This document shows, in pieces, positions 1 to 6,307 of a stretch of 7,192 nt of DNA (positions within the stretch are counted from its first letter, which is position 1; each line of letters opens with the position of its first letter). The notes beneath the pieces are model-generated. The model was not told the DNA's origin. It searched no databases and saw only the letters and a list, made by a program, of their open reading frames with translations. The stretch covers positions 36,972 to 44,163 of the forward strand of contig NZ_DGUN01000067.1 of NCBI RefSeq assembly GCF_002395745.1. Direction: 5' to 3'. A program made the translations under genes and the position numbers. The DNA is from Fibrobacter sp. UBA4309 (GTDB taxonomy: Bacteria > Fibrobacterota > Fibrobacteria > Fibrobacterales > Fibrobacteraceae).

Positions 1-19
1 AAGTCCTGCCCCCGCTACT

Positions 20-48
20 AAAAAACTCGGTGAAAACCGAGTTTTTTT
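20..48 (-). terminator. Intrinsic terminator of the lipoprotein gene (bidirectional)
   Basis: A perfect six-base-pair stem (26-31 with 36-41) closes a GAAA tetraloop (32-35), a stable GNRA-type loop. It is flanked by six A on the left and seven T on the right, so it carries a U-tract in either direction. It starts three bases beyond the lipoprotein stop codon at 51-53, which makes that gene the obvious client. It could equally end a plus-strand gene lying left of the window; the 19 bases before it hold nothing I can identify. Confidence 0.85.
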
Positions 49-50
49 AT

Positions 51-2387
51 TTATTCAGGATAGGCGCAGCAGCGGAACCCGATTGTCGGGGACCTGTAGA
101 ATGCCGAAATTTCCCTGTACGAGACCTTCTCCCCGGTCAGAAATACCGCTTCGACATGGTCCGGCTTGTAGACGAGGTTCCCGGCAATGGAGGCTAGCCA
201 TTCGTCGCCGCCCTTCTTGTATTCGGCATACGGAGCGTAATCCGTGCCCAGGGAATTGCCGCTGGAATCCTGCACGTCAAAGAACTGCAGGGAATCCTTG
301 AAATCCTTCTGCGTAAGCACCCCGTACAGCGTGCGCGACGTATCGGCTGTAAGGACGGTATCGATCCTGGTGCCTTCCCTGTAAAGGTAGACAGTGTCCG
401 TCGTATAGGCCAGGCGCGTATAGAACGGGAAGAACCTGTTCGTGCACTGCGCCATCGTCTCGCGGTCAAGCCCGTCGAACACCATGTAGCTTGCGCCCTT
501 GATGACGGCTACGGTGTCTTCGGAACGGCCAATCACCCATTCCTGCAACTGGCCAGGCATGTCACGGACTCCCATCGGGTTGGCGCAACGCGCGTCGCGC
601 CTGTCGTAGGACATCGCCGACAGGGAGTCGTTCGTCGAGACGTTGCAGAACGTAAACAGGTATTCCGTCGAGGGCATGTCCTCTTCTTCGACGACCCCGT
701 AAGTGAGGTTGCCGCCAGAAAGGCACACCAGTTCCCAGTCACGCTCCTTGCAGAGACTAACGGTAAAGCCGCTCGCATCTACCGCCTCGCAGGCGGCCAT
801 CGCCTCGGAATGGAGCACGTTGTTCATGAAGTTTCCGTCCGCATCGCGATGCTCGATCTTTTCCATGCAGAACATCGACGAATCCGTAGCCTTCACGGCG
901 ACGAACCCTTCGGGGCATTCGATTTCTTTCGCGAGGGCGCCAGGAGAAACATAGACCGTATCAATCAGCGCCAGGGAAAGGTAGCCAGACTTGTCCTTGG
1001 AACGGATTCTCAAAATAATCGTATCGCCCGGAGACACCCTGCGGATAGTATCCGTAATGAAAAGTCCCGTGGTGGAGATGAGCATCGTATCGGCATCCAT
1101 CTTATAATGCTTGTAGTAGCGTTTGACGCTTCCGCCGACACTGTCGTATTGCACCCAATCCTTTTTCAGCGGGTCATAATGCTCGATCAGGTAAGACGCG
1201 ACCGAATCGTAGCACAGTCCGACAAGGCAGTCCGATTGCGCCGGGTCGATGACAGTATCGACTTCGATATCGTAATCGGGATCCAGCGGGTCGATGCTTT
1301 CGCTCCAGAAAATGCGGAGCCTGTTATTGCTGTCGAGTCTCGCGAACCCGGGGAACAGCGAATCCTGGATGGTGAAAATCTTTGTCGGCATAAGCGGAGC
1401 CACCGAGTCCGTCGTTATGAAAAGCTTGTTGTCTTCGACGGTGGCCTGGCCCTCGTTGCCCGAGGAATTGCCGCTGGAATCCCAAGAAGAAAGGCCGACC
1501 GTGTAGCGGGTCTCCGTCTTGAGTCCCTCGATATACACCCTGAAGCGGTTCAGGGAATCTACGTCGAAGTCGAAGCCCTTGCCGTCGATAACCGCTATGC
1601 GGAGATAGTTCTTCTCCTTGTCGCTATGGTGTACGGAATCGATCCATACGGAATCCCCGTCCCTGCGCACGCGCGCATGGCGCACAAAGAGCGTGCCGCC
1701 AGTAGAATCCACCGCCTCGGCCGTAACGACCTTGACCTTGACGTCGCGGATATCCTCGCCGCTGTCGTACGAATAGATTTCGAGGTTGTAGCCGAGAATC
1801 GGGCCCGAAAGATCCATGGGCTTGTAGAAATTGGTCTGGTCCGTGGGCCTGAACCATTCGAACATGGCACCCGTAGTCCACACGGAATCGTAGATGGCCG
1901 CACGGGACGGACTCAGCTTGTCGCCGAAATGCAGATAGATGTGCTGTACGGAACCGACATCGTCCTTGTCGGAATAATCGCAGAAGATGGCCACGTGGAG
2001 ACTGTCGAGATCCTCGACATAGTCCTTGATCTTATCCGTCAGGTCTATCGTATCGTAATAGGCCTTGTTATTCGAGGAATACGGATAGAACGCGTCCGCC
2101 TTCTCAATCTGGTCGGACGTCGCTTCCTTGGAGGTGTCGTCCATGACTTCGTCGCCTATCCATAAATATATGCCAGTAAAGTTTTCCCTGGACATGGGGA
2201 AACGGTAACGCACCTGGTAACAGGCGGCGCCGCTGTCGGCATCTTCGGCGCATTCGAGCAAGACGCTTATTTCGGTAGGTTCGCGTTCGAACAGGTATTC
2301 GATATCGCTATCGTCGTCAGAACACGCAAAAAAAACAGCCGCAAGAGCCAACAACAGGTAGATGCCAAAAACACGTATCACAACCAT
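51..2387 (-). CDS. Large lipoprotein with Fn3-like repeats and a C-terminal FGE/SUMF1-like domain
   Basis: A 778-residue secreted protein. Residues 1-21 form a lipoprotein-type signal peptide (Arg5, hydrophobic core, then FFA before Cys22); Cys22 should be lipidated. It is followed by an acidic run (SDDDSD). Residues 37 to about 480 are beta-rich and look like three Ig/fibronectin-III-like units; the clearest cues are GLKTETRYTVGLSSWDSSGN (289-308) and IRSKDKSGYLS (461-471). Residues 491-778 resemble the FGE-sulfatase/SUMF1 C-type-lectin-like fold: SLCKERDWELVC (544-555), MPGQLQEWV (610-618), IKGASYM (629-635) and the terminal IGFRCC (769-774). About 100 extra residues (roughly 650-755) separate the last two motifs. 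Ten cysteines in this domain suggest disulfides. I see no basis for enzymatic activity; binding of glycan or protein at the cell surface is an inference. The start has no clear Shine-Dalgarno; Val3 (GTG) is an alternative start. Its specific role is unknown. Confidence 0.85.
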   Translation of the reverse strand: MVVIRVFGIYLLLALAAVFFACSDDDSDIEYLFEREPTEISVLLECAEDADSGAACYQVRYRFPMSRENFTGIYLWIGDEVMDDTSKEATSDQIEKADAFYPYSSNNKAYYDTIDLTDKIKDYVEDLDSLHVAIFCDYSDKDDVGSVQHIYLHFGDKLSPSRAAIYDSVWTTGAMFEWFRPTDQTNFYKPMDLSGPILGYNLEIYSYDSGEDIRDVKVKVVTAEAVDSTGGTLFVRHARVRRDGDSVWIDSVHHSDKEKNYLRIAVIDGKGFDFDVDSLNRFRVYIEGLKTETRYTVGLSSWDSSGNSSGNEGQATVEDNKLFITTDSVAPLMPTKIFTIQDSLFPGFARLDSNNRLRIFWSESIDPLDPDYDIEVDTVIDPAQSDCLVGLCYDSVASYLIEHYDPLKKDWVQYDSVGGSVKRYYKHYKMDADTMLISTTGLFITDTIRRVSPGDTIILRIRSKDKSGYLSLALIDTVYVSPGALAKEIECPEGFVAVKATDSSMFCMEKIEHRDADGNFMNNVLHSEAMAACEAVDASGFTVSLCKERDWELVCLSGGNLTYGVVEEEDMPSTEYLFTFCNVSTNDSLSAMSYDRRDARCANPMGVRDMPGQLQEWVIGRSEDTVAVIKGASYMVFDGLDRETMAQCTNRFFPFYTRLAYTTDTVYLYREGTRIDTVLTADTSRTLYGVLTQKDFKDSLQFFDVQDSSGNSLGTDYAPYAEYKKGGDEWLASIAGNLVYKPDHVEAVFLTGEKVSYREISAFYRSPTIGFRCCAYPE
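2322..2387 (-). other. Lipoprotein signal peptide ending at Cys22
   Basis: The 22 codons encode a short N-terminus with one Arg, a hydrophobic stretch of about 15 residues (FGIYLLLALAAVFFA) and a cysteine. The position -3 Phe is not the classical Leu of a lipobox, but Ala at -1 and the Cys fit signal peptidase II cleavage. The residues after Cys (Ser, then Asp-Asp-Asp) would not favour inner-membrane retention under the E. coli rule, which looks only at Asp in position +2; here +2 is Ser. Confidence 0.75.
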
Positions 2388-2395
2388 AATTTAGC

Positions 2396-2426
2396 AAAAA
2401 AACCGGACGCAAATGCGCCCGGTTTT
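2396..2426 (-). terminator. Intrinsic terminator of the rplU-rpmA operon
   Basis: The arms 2403-2410 and 2415-2422 form an eight-pair GC-rich stem around a four-base loop, extended by A-T pairs. Read on the minus strand the single imperfect pair is a G-U wobble, while on the plus strand it would be an A-C mismatch, so the hairpin is built for minus-strand RNA. Seven T follow on the minus strand. It lies 20 bases after the rpmA stop codon (2446-2448) and only about eight bases before the start codon of the lipoprotein gene. Confidence 0.85.
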
Positions 2427-2445
2427 CAAATTCGACTCAAAAGAG

Positions 2446-2709
2446 TTAGTTGGCTTCTTCCGGATAAACGGAGACCTTCTGACGCTTCGCATCGAGGCGT
2501 TCGAACTTCACCTTGCCGTCAACGAGGGAGAACAGGGTGAAATCCTTGCCCATACCGACGTTCACACCCTTGTGGAAGTGAGAACCGCGCTGGCGCACGA
2601 TGATGTTGCCGGCCTTGACGACTTCACCAGCGTACTTCTTGACACCGAGGTACTTGGCATTACTATCGCGGCCGTTACGTACGGAACCTTGACCTTTCTT
2701 ATGTGCCAT
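2446..2709 (-). CDS. rpmA: 50S ribosomal protein L27
   Basis: Structural protein of the large ribosomal subunit; its N-terminal tail reaches toward the peptidyl transferase centre and helps place tRNA. The 87 residues match the family throughout: MAHKKGQGSVRNGRDSNAKY at the N-terminus, then GVKKYAGEVVKAGNIIVRQR, the conserved GSHFHKGVNVGMGKDFTLF segment and a final KVKFE strand. Length is normal for the family (about 85). The N-terminus starts directly at MAHKK, without the cleavable extension seen in Firmicutes L27, so no Prp protease is needed, and none is encoded between rplU and rpmA. It follows rplU after a three-base gap, with an AGGAGG Shine-Dalgarno (2718-2723) eight bases before the ATG and inside the last rplU codons, so the two are very likely translationally coupled. 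The frequently following GTPase gene obg is absent here. Confidence 0.98.
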   Translation of the reverse strand: MAHKKGQGSVRNGRDSNAKYLGVKKYAGEVVKAGNIIVRQRGSHFHKGVNVGMGKDFTLFSLVDGKVKFERLDAKRQKVSVYPEEAN

Positions 2710-2712
2710 GGA

Positions 2713-3198
2713 TTAAGCCTCCTTAGCCTTGCGCAGGGAGTTCTTCTTGACCTTGGCAGGCTTCGGAAGACCCTGGGCGATCTTTTCCTTGCGAGTGAGG
2801 GGCTTGTTCTGCTCCTTCTGCTTGGCAAGGGCAGCCACGCGAGCGCGGTTGCGGGTAATAACTTTGGGATCTACGACTGCGGATTCGGCGCCGGAGCGGA
2901 GTTCCGTGACGAGCACCTCGGTATAGCCCTGACGATGACCGTTACGACGTTCGTAACGGGTACGACGCTTCTTCTTGAAAACGATGACGGTGTCGTACTT
3001 GCCGTGGGCAAGAACTTCGACCTTCACGGAGGCGTCATTCAGGACAGGGGTGCCGACTTGCACTTCTTTTCCTGCAAAAAGAAGGACGGACTTGAGCTCC
3101 AGTTCGGAACCAACAGCGGCGTCGATCGTGGGGACCTTGTAGGCCTTGCCCAGTTCGACTTTATACTGGAAACCACCTGTTTCAACAATAGAATACAT
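2713..3198 (-). CDS. rplU: 50S ribosomal protein L21 with a long basic C-terminal tail
   Basis: Large-subunit protein that binds 23S rRNA. Residues 1-100 are a complete L21: MYSIVETGGFQYKVELGKAY at the start, the central LLFAGKEVQVGTPVL segment, and the RNA-binding KKKRRTRYERRNGHRQGYTE end. The family normally stops near here (about 103 residues); this protein runs to 161. The extra residues, about 101-161, are rich in Lys, Arg and Ala (for example RNRARVAALAKQKEQNKPL and a Lys-rich end) and look partly helical and partly disordered. An in-frame ATG 24 codons upstream (3268-3270) is rejected because MYSIVETGG is the conserved N-terminus and has an AAAAGGA-type Shine-Dalgarno just upstream. 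First gene of the operon with rpmA. The tail is intact and in frame, not a frameshift artefact that I can see. Confidence 0.97.
   Translation of the reverse strand: MYSIVETGGFQYKVELGKAYKVPTIDAAVGSELELKSVLLFAGKEVQVGTPVLNDASVKVEVLAHGKYDTVIVFKKKRRTRYERRNGHRQGYTEVLVTELRSGAESAVVDPKVITRNRARVAALAKQKEQNKPLTRKEKIAQGLPKPAKVKKNSLRKAKEA
2718..2723 (-). promoter_or_regulatory. Shine-Dalgarno of rpmA inside the rplU end
   Basis: AGGAGG on the minus strand, eight bases upstream of the rpmA ATG (2707-2709). It is formed by the Lys-Glu-Ala codons just before the rplU stop (TAA at 2713-2715), so ribosomes finishing L21 are placed at the L27 start. Confidence 0.85.
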
Positions 3199-3223
3199 TT
3201 TTGTAATCCTTTTTTGGTTGCTA

Positions 3224-3235
3224 TTGGGACCCCAA
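3224..3235. repeat. Short inverted repeat at the rplU promoter
   Basis: TTGGG-AC-CCCAA forms a 5+5 inverted repeat that overlaps the end of the candidate -10 element of rplU. The half-site ACCCCAA (3229-3235) recurs in direct orientation at 3269-3275, 40 bases away, on the other side of the candidate -35. The position would suit an operator, but a twelve-base motif can arise by chance. Confidence 0.3.
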
Positions 3236-3262
3236 ATATAGAAATTTTGAAGAATTTGTAAA
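3233..3262 (-). promoter_or_regulatory. Candidate promoter of rplU-rpmA
   Basis: On the minus strand TTTACA (3257-3262) and TATATT (3235-3240) are separated by 16 bases, each one mismatch from the sigma-70 consensus. The -10 also reads TATATTTG (3233-3240), an exact fit to the TAnnTTTG element described for Bacteroidota, a related phylum; no matching TTTG is seen at the right distance upstream. The predicted start would leave a leader of roughly 25-35 bases before the rplU ATG. Assigned by eye only. Confidence 0.45.
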
Positions 3263-3282
3263 GACAACACCCCAATTTTTTC

Positions 3283-3290
3283 TAAATTTA
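3283..3290 (+). promoter_or_regulatory. Possible -10 element for the GH2 gene
   Basis: TAAATTTA lies 28 bases before the GH2 start codon and is close to both TATAAT and the FCB-type TAnnTTTG. No good -35 is found at 16-18 bases upstream; a TTTG at 3255-3258 is 24 bases away, slightly beyond the usual range. Weak assignment. Confidence 0.25.
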
Positions 3291-3305
3291 CTGCGAAAAT
3301 TTCAT

Positions 3306-3311
3306 AAAGGA
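3306..3311 (+). promoter_or_regulatory. Shine-Dalgarno of the GH2 gene
   Basis: AAAGGA ends seven bases before ATG 3319-3321 and fixes this ATG as the start. It also supports a protein without a signal peptide, because no upstream in-frame start is available with a ribosome binding site. Confidence 0.75.
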
Positions 3312-3318
3312 CCCCCTA

Positions 3319-6159
3319 ATGAACAAAGTGATGAGCCTCAACGGCGATTGGCAGATGATTTGGGACACCGAAGATCTGGGTATTTCCAACCGCTGGTATG
3401 CCACTTACCCCGATAAGACTGAAACCGTCCAAGTCCCCCACATCTGGGAACGCTCTTTCGACAAGCTCCTGATGTCCCAGGACTGCGCCTATTATTTCAA
3501 GAGATTCACCATAGACGACGAAAAACAGGTTTCCAAGAGGATTTTCCTCCGTTTCAGCCGTATTGCGACCCATGCCACGATCTGGCTCAACGGTAAGTTC
3601 CTGGGCACACACTTCGGGGCCTACACCTCCTTCGTCCTCGAAACCCAGAAGGCCATCAAGCTCACCGGCGAAAACATCCTCTGCGTCCGCGTCGCCAACA
3701 TGGGCGCCGCCAACAGCCGAATCGACCTCGGCCGCGAAAGCAAGGAAGGAGCCGACGACCGCTATGTCCACCCGGCCGAAATGCCCGTGGGCGACCCCTG
3801 GATCCGCTACCCGTTCGGAGGCATCTTCGGCGACGTGGACCTCATCCTGGGCAACGCCGCCTTTATCGAGAACATGCGCGTGGAACCGGACATGGACCAG
3901 GAACGCGTCGCCGTCGAACTCTCGTTCAACAACCCGCGCGGCTGCTCGACCCGCCTCCGCTTCGTCATGAGGAATTCCAGTGGCGAAGTCTATGAATTCT
4001 TCAAGGACGGCGTCAAGCTCGACCGCGAAAACGCCACCCAGCGCTTCGTTTTCGCCATCAAGGACTGGAAGCGCGACAAGTGCGTCTGGAGTCTCGAAAA
4101 GCCGAACATGTTCGCCATCGAGGCCGCCATGGAAAACAAGGGCGCCAAGAGCAAGGGCACGGACTTCAGCTTCCCCATCGTGAGGACGTTCTCGTTCCGC
4201 AAGTTCGACTGCCTCAAGGGTGACTACTACATCAACGACTCCATCGTGAAGCTCATGGGCGTGAGCTACAACCAGCAGTGGAGCGAAGGCGGCCTCTGGA
4301 CCACGGCAAACGACAAGCTCCGCAAGGACCTCGAAGCCGTCAAGAACGCGGGTTTCAACGCCATCCGCAGCTGCGGCGCCCCGCTTAGCGGCGAAGCCCT
4401 CGACATCTGCGACGAAATCGGCCTCCTGGTGTTCCAGGAATTCCCCATCCACACGATGAGGTCTACCCCCCAGGGCCTCGAAATCGCGAAAAAGCTCATC
4501 AACGACATTGTCAAGGAACAGCACCACCACCCGAGCATCGGCGCCTGGGTGATGGGTTCCGAAAACGGCACCTTCATGCTGCAGAACGGCAACAAGCTGT
4601 TGAACGCCATCAGCCCCATCGACATGTGCCGTCCGGCCATCAGCAACCTCGACAGCATCTTCATCGACAACGAAGGGCACTTCCACAAGGATACGGGCAA
4701 GCTGCTCCCCGTCTCGGTAGACCGCATCTCGCAGTACACCTCCCTCCAGGTGAATCCGCGCCTCTGCCCCAACGCCAGCTACACGCACTACCTCGCCCAC
4801 TGCTTCGACAAGGAAGCCGTCGAAGGCGAAGAACTGATGGTCCCGGACTCCGGATTCGGCGACAGCCAGTTCCAGGATAGCGAAGACGGCCCGATCGACA
4901 TCGAGAACAAGATGCTCGTGACGCTGCGGAACCACACCCTGCTGCCCGCAAAGGCGACCAGCATCGCCGGACCGCGCAGCGGCAAGAACCAGAAGGCCAT
5001 CAAGAACCTCTACACCGATATCCAGGACTTCATCAAGGAATCCGGACTTTCCGTCTGGAGCGATTTCGAATCGTTCCGCAACGACGTGAACCGCATCTCG
5101 CTCAAGAGCAAGGCCGACCAGATTACGGCGTTCCTGAGCAACCCGCAGATTGCCGGATTCTTCCTCGCCAACTGGGCCGACTGCGGCATAGAGCTCTACG
5201 GCCTTTGCGACGAAAACCGCAAGAGCAAGGGATTCGAGAGCTTCATCAAGGAAATCACGACCCCGAGCCGTATCCTCGTCAGCGAACTGGAACACGTGGT
5301 TCCGCCGCAGAGCGAAATCAGCTTCCAGCTCACGCTCCTGAACAACGGCCGTCTCGAGAACGTCAGCGTGGACATCAGCCTGGTTGACGCGAAGGGCAAG
5401 GTCGTCTCCACACAGACGCAGAAGACCGACGAACAGACCGGCAAGACAAGCCTCACGCAGCTCGGCATCTGTACGCTCATGACCCCGCGCGCCACGGGCG
5501 ATTACCAAATCAAGTTCACGCTCAAGGACGGCAACAAGGAAATCGACAGCTTCTCCGAGGACCTCGTCGTCATCGAGCAGGTCAACGTGAAGGACGCCAT
5601 CAAGAAAGTCTGCTTCCTCGACAACAGCGAAGAATCCAGCGACGCCCTCGCCGCGCTTTCCGGACCGGAACAGATCATCTTCACGGCAAACCTCAGTTCC
5701 TGGCCCGACGAAATCCTCGACAAGATCGTGGACGTCACCAAGAACGGCGGCAAGACGCTCCTGCTTTCGGACATGACCCAGGACGACATCGACTTCCTGA
5801 ACCAGAGCCACCAGTTCGATTTCACGCTGGAATCCCACTGGAGCACCGGCGCAAACGGCACCAGCCTGCACTACCTGCCCAAGGACTCCAAACTGCTCCC
5901 CATTTTCGGCGGCAACAACGTCCTCGACCACAAGGCTGCGGCGGTGATGCCCGGGCTTTCGCTGAACGAACTGCCGGGCGCGACCGTGTTCGCCCGCTCG
6001 GTGAGCATCTCCGAAGGCGAAATCAAGACCGGCGTGGACATGCAGCTGCTCCCCTTCGGCAACGGCAAGATCATGTTCAACCAGTTCAGCGTGTTCGAAG
6101 GCCTCGAAACGAACCCGCTCGCCGACGCCCTGTTCACGGCAATCGTCGGACTGCTCTAA
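3319..6159 (+). CDS. Glycoside hydrolase family 2 protein, cytoplasmic, with altered catalytic motifs
   Basis: A 946-residue protein with GH2 architecture. Residues 6-180 are the jelly-roll sugar-binding domain (LNGDWQ, VQVPHIWE, then the IWLNGKFLGTHFGAYTSF signature at 88-105). Residues 185-295 are the Ig-like sandwich domain. Residues about 300-640 are the TIM barrel: KNAGFNAIRS (342-351), LDICDEIGLLVFQEFP (361-376) and HHPSIGAWVMGSENG (403-417), where Glu415 is the expected acid/base. Residues 650-755 form another beta-sandwich, and 760-946 resemble a class I amidotransferase-like (GATase1/beta-galactosidase trimerisation-type) domain ending in GNGKIMF...NPLADAL. There is no signal peptide. 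Two oddities: the family Asn before the acid/base is Ser414, and the position expected to be the nucleophile Glu reads Asp510 (VPDSGFG, 508-514). The His of the usual RxSH motif is also replaced (RSCGAP). Substrate cannot be assigned; beta-galactosidase, mannosidase and glucuronidase labels would all be guesses. Single-gene unit. Confidence 0.9.
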   Translation: MNKVMSLNGDWQMIWDTEDLGISNRWYATYPDKTETVQVPHIWERSFDKLLMSQDCAYYFKRFTIDDEKQVSKRIFLRFSRIATHATIWLNGKFLGTHFGAYTSFVLETQKAIKLTGENILCVRVANMGAANSRIDLGRESKEGADDRYVHPAEMPVGDPWIRYPFGGIFGDVDLILGNAAFIENMRVEPDMDQERVAVELSFNNPRGCSTRLRFVMRNSSGEVYEFFKDGVKLDRENATQRFVFAIKDWKRDKCVWSLEKPNMFAIEAAMENKGAKSKGTDFSFPIVRTFSFRKFDCLKGDYYINDSIVKLMGVSYNQQWSEGGLWTTANDKLRKDLEAVKNAGFNAIRSCGAPLSGEALDICDEIGLLVFQEFPIHTMRSTPQGLEIAKKLINDIVKEQHHHPSIGAWVMGSENGTFMLQNGNKLLNAISPIDMCRPAISNLDSIFIDNEGHFHKDTGKLLPVSVDRISQYTSLQVNPRLCPNASYTHYLAHCFDKEAVEGEELMVPDSGFGDSQFQDSEDGPIDIENKMLVTLRNHTLLPAKATSIAGPRSGKNQKAIKNLYTDIQDFIKESGLSVWSDFESFRNDVNRISLKSKADQITAFLSNPQIAGFFLANWADCGIELYGLCDENRKSKGFESFIKEITTPSRILVSELEHVVPPQSEISFQLTLLNNGRLENVSVDISLVDAKGKVVSTQTQKTDEQTGKTSLTQLGICTLMTPRATGDYQIKFTLKDGNKEIDSFSEDLVVIEQVNVKDAIKKVCFLDNSEESSDALAALSGPEQIIFTANLSSWPDEILDKIVDVTKNGGKTLLLSDMTQDDIDFLNQSHQFDFTLESHWSTGANGTSLHYLPKDSKLLPIFGGNNVLDHKAAAVMPGLSLNELPGATVFARSVSISEGEIKTGVDMQLLPFGNGKIMFNQFSVFEGLETNPLADALFTAIVGLL

Positions 6160-6181
6160 AACAGGCCTTACAGCATAGAAA

Positions 6182-6214
6182 ATGGCGGCTCATTACGGCG
6201 CCGCCATCTTTTTT
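6182..6214 (+). terminator. Intrinsic terminator of the GH2 gene
   Basis: ATGGCGGC (6182-6189) pairs perfectly with GCCGCCAT (6200-6207) around a ten-base loop, followed by C and six T. It begins 22 bases after the GH2 stop codon (6157-6159). Confidence 0.88.
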
Positions 6215-6264
6215 GAAATTTTTTTCGACTTTTTTCATTTTTTTAGTACACTTTTATTTTTTTT
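6209..6264. other. Phased T-tracts, probably curved DNA
   Basis: Runs of T occupy 6209-6214, 6219-6225, 6230-6235, 6238-6244, 6252-6255 and 6257-6264. The first three are centred 10.5 bases apart, the helical repeat, and the fourth is near phase. Such A/T-tract phasing is known to bend DNA. The stretch spans the U-tract of the GH2 terminator and runs up to the candidate promoter of the small acidic gene. Confidence 0.5.
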
Positions 6265-6271
6265 ATATAAG
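6243..6271 (+). promoter_or_regulatory. Candidate promoter of the small acidic protein gene
   Basis: TATAAG (6266-6271), inside TATATAAG, is a reasonable -10, with TTAGTA (6243-6248) at 17 bases as a poor -35. The AT-rich tracts upstream could act as an UP-like element. Transcription would start near 6278, giving a leader of about 30 bases. Confidence 0.35.
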
Positions 6272-6295
6272 TTACGATTAGAATTACGAACCTAC

Positions 6296-6301
6296 AAGGA
6301 G
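6296..6301 (+). promoter_or_regulatory. Shine-Dalgarno of the small acidic protein gene
   Basis: AAGGAG, six bases before ATG 6308-6310. It decides the start: an ATG-initiated reading frame that opens in phase at 6182 would run through the GH2 terminator and poly-T region and is not credible. Confidence 0.8.
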
Positions 6302-6307
6302 AATCTT

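Noticed and set aside
252..270. An exact 19-base repeat of 1464-1482 within the lipoprotein gene
   Set aside because: Both copies encode the turn DSSGNS with the same preferred codons; common motif plus codon bias explains it without recombination or a mobile element.
51..917. Lipoprotein C-terminal domain as an active formylglycine-generating enzyme
   Set aside because: The paired copper-binding cysteines of true FGE are not recognisable, the domain is interrupted by an insertion, and no sulfatase gene is nearby; only the fold is supported.
810..2165. A 451-codon open frame on the plus strand opposite the lipoprotein gene
   Set aside because: No recognisable domain, no ribosome binding site, arginine/valine-rich shadow composition; the minus-strand frame has a signal peptide and known folds.
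2413..3261. A 282-codon open frame on the plus strand spanning rpmA and rplU
   Set aside because: It is antisense to two unmistakable ribosomal protein genes and matches nothing.
3199..3270. A 24-residue N-terminal extension of L21 from an upstream ATG
   Set aside because: The conserved L21 N-terminus and the Shine-Dalgarno both mark the ATG at 3196-3198, and the extension would cover the candidate promoter.
3316..5931. An 871-codon open frame on the minus strand opposite the GH2 gene
   Set aside because: Its product is Val/Glu/Asp/Ala-rich without family motifs. The GH2 frame has full domain matches, a Shine-Dalgarno and a terminator. The strong codon bias of GH2 keeps stops out of the opposite frame.
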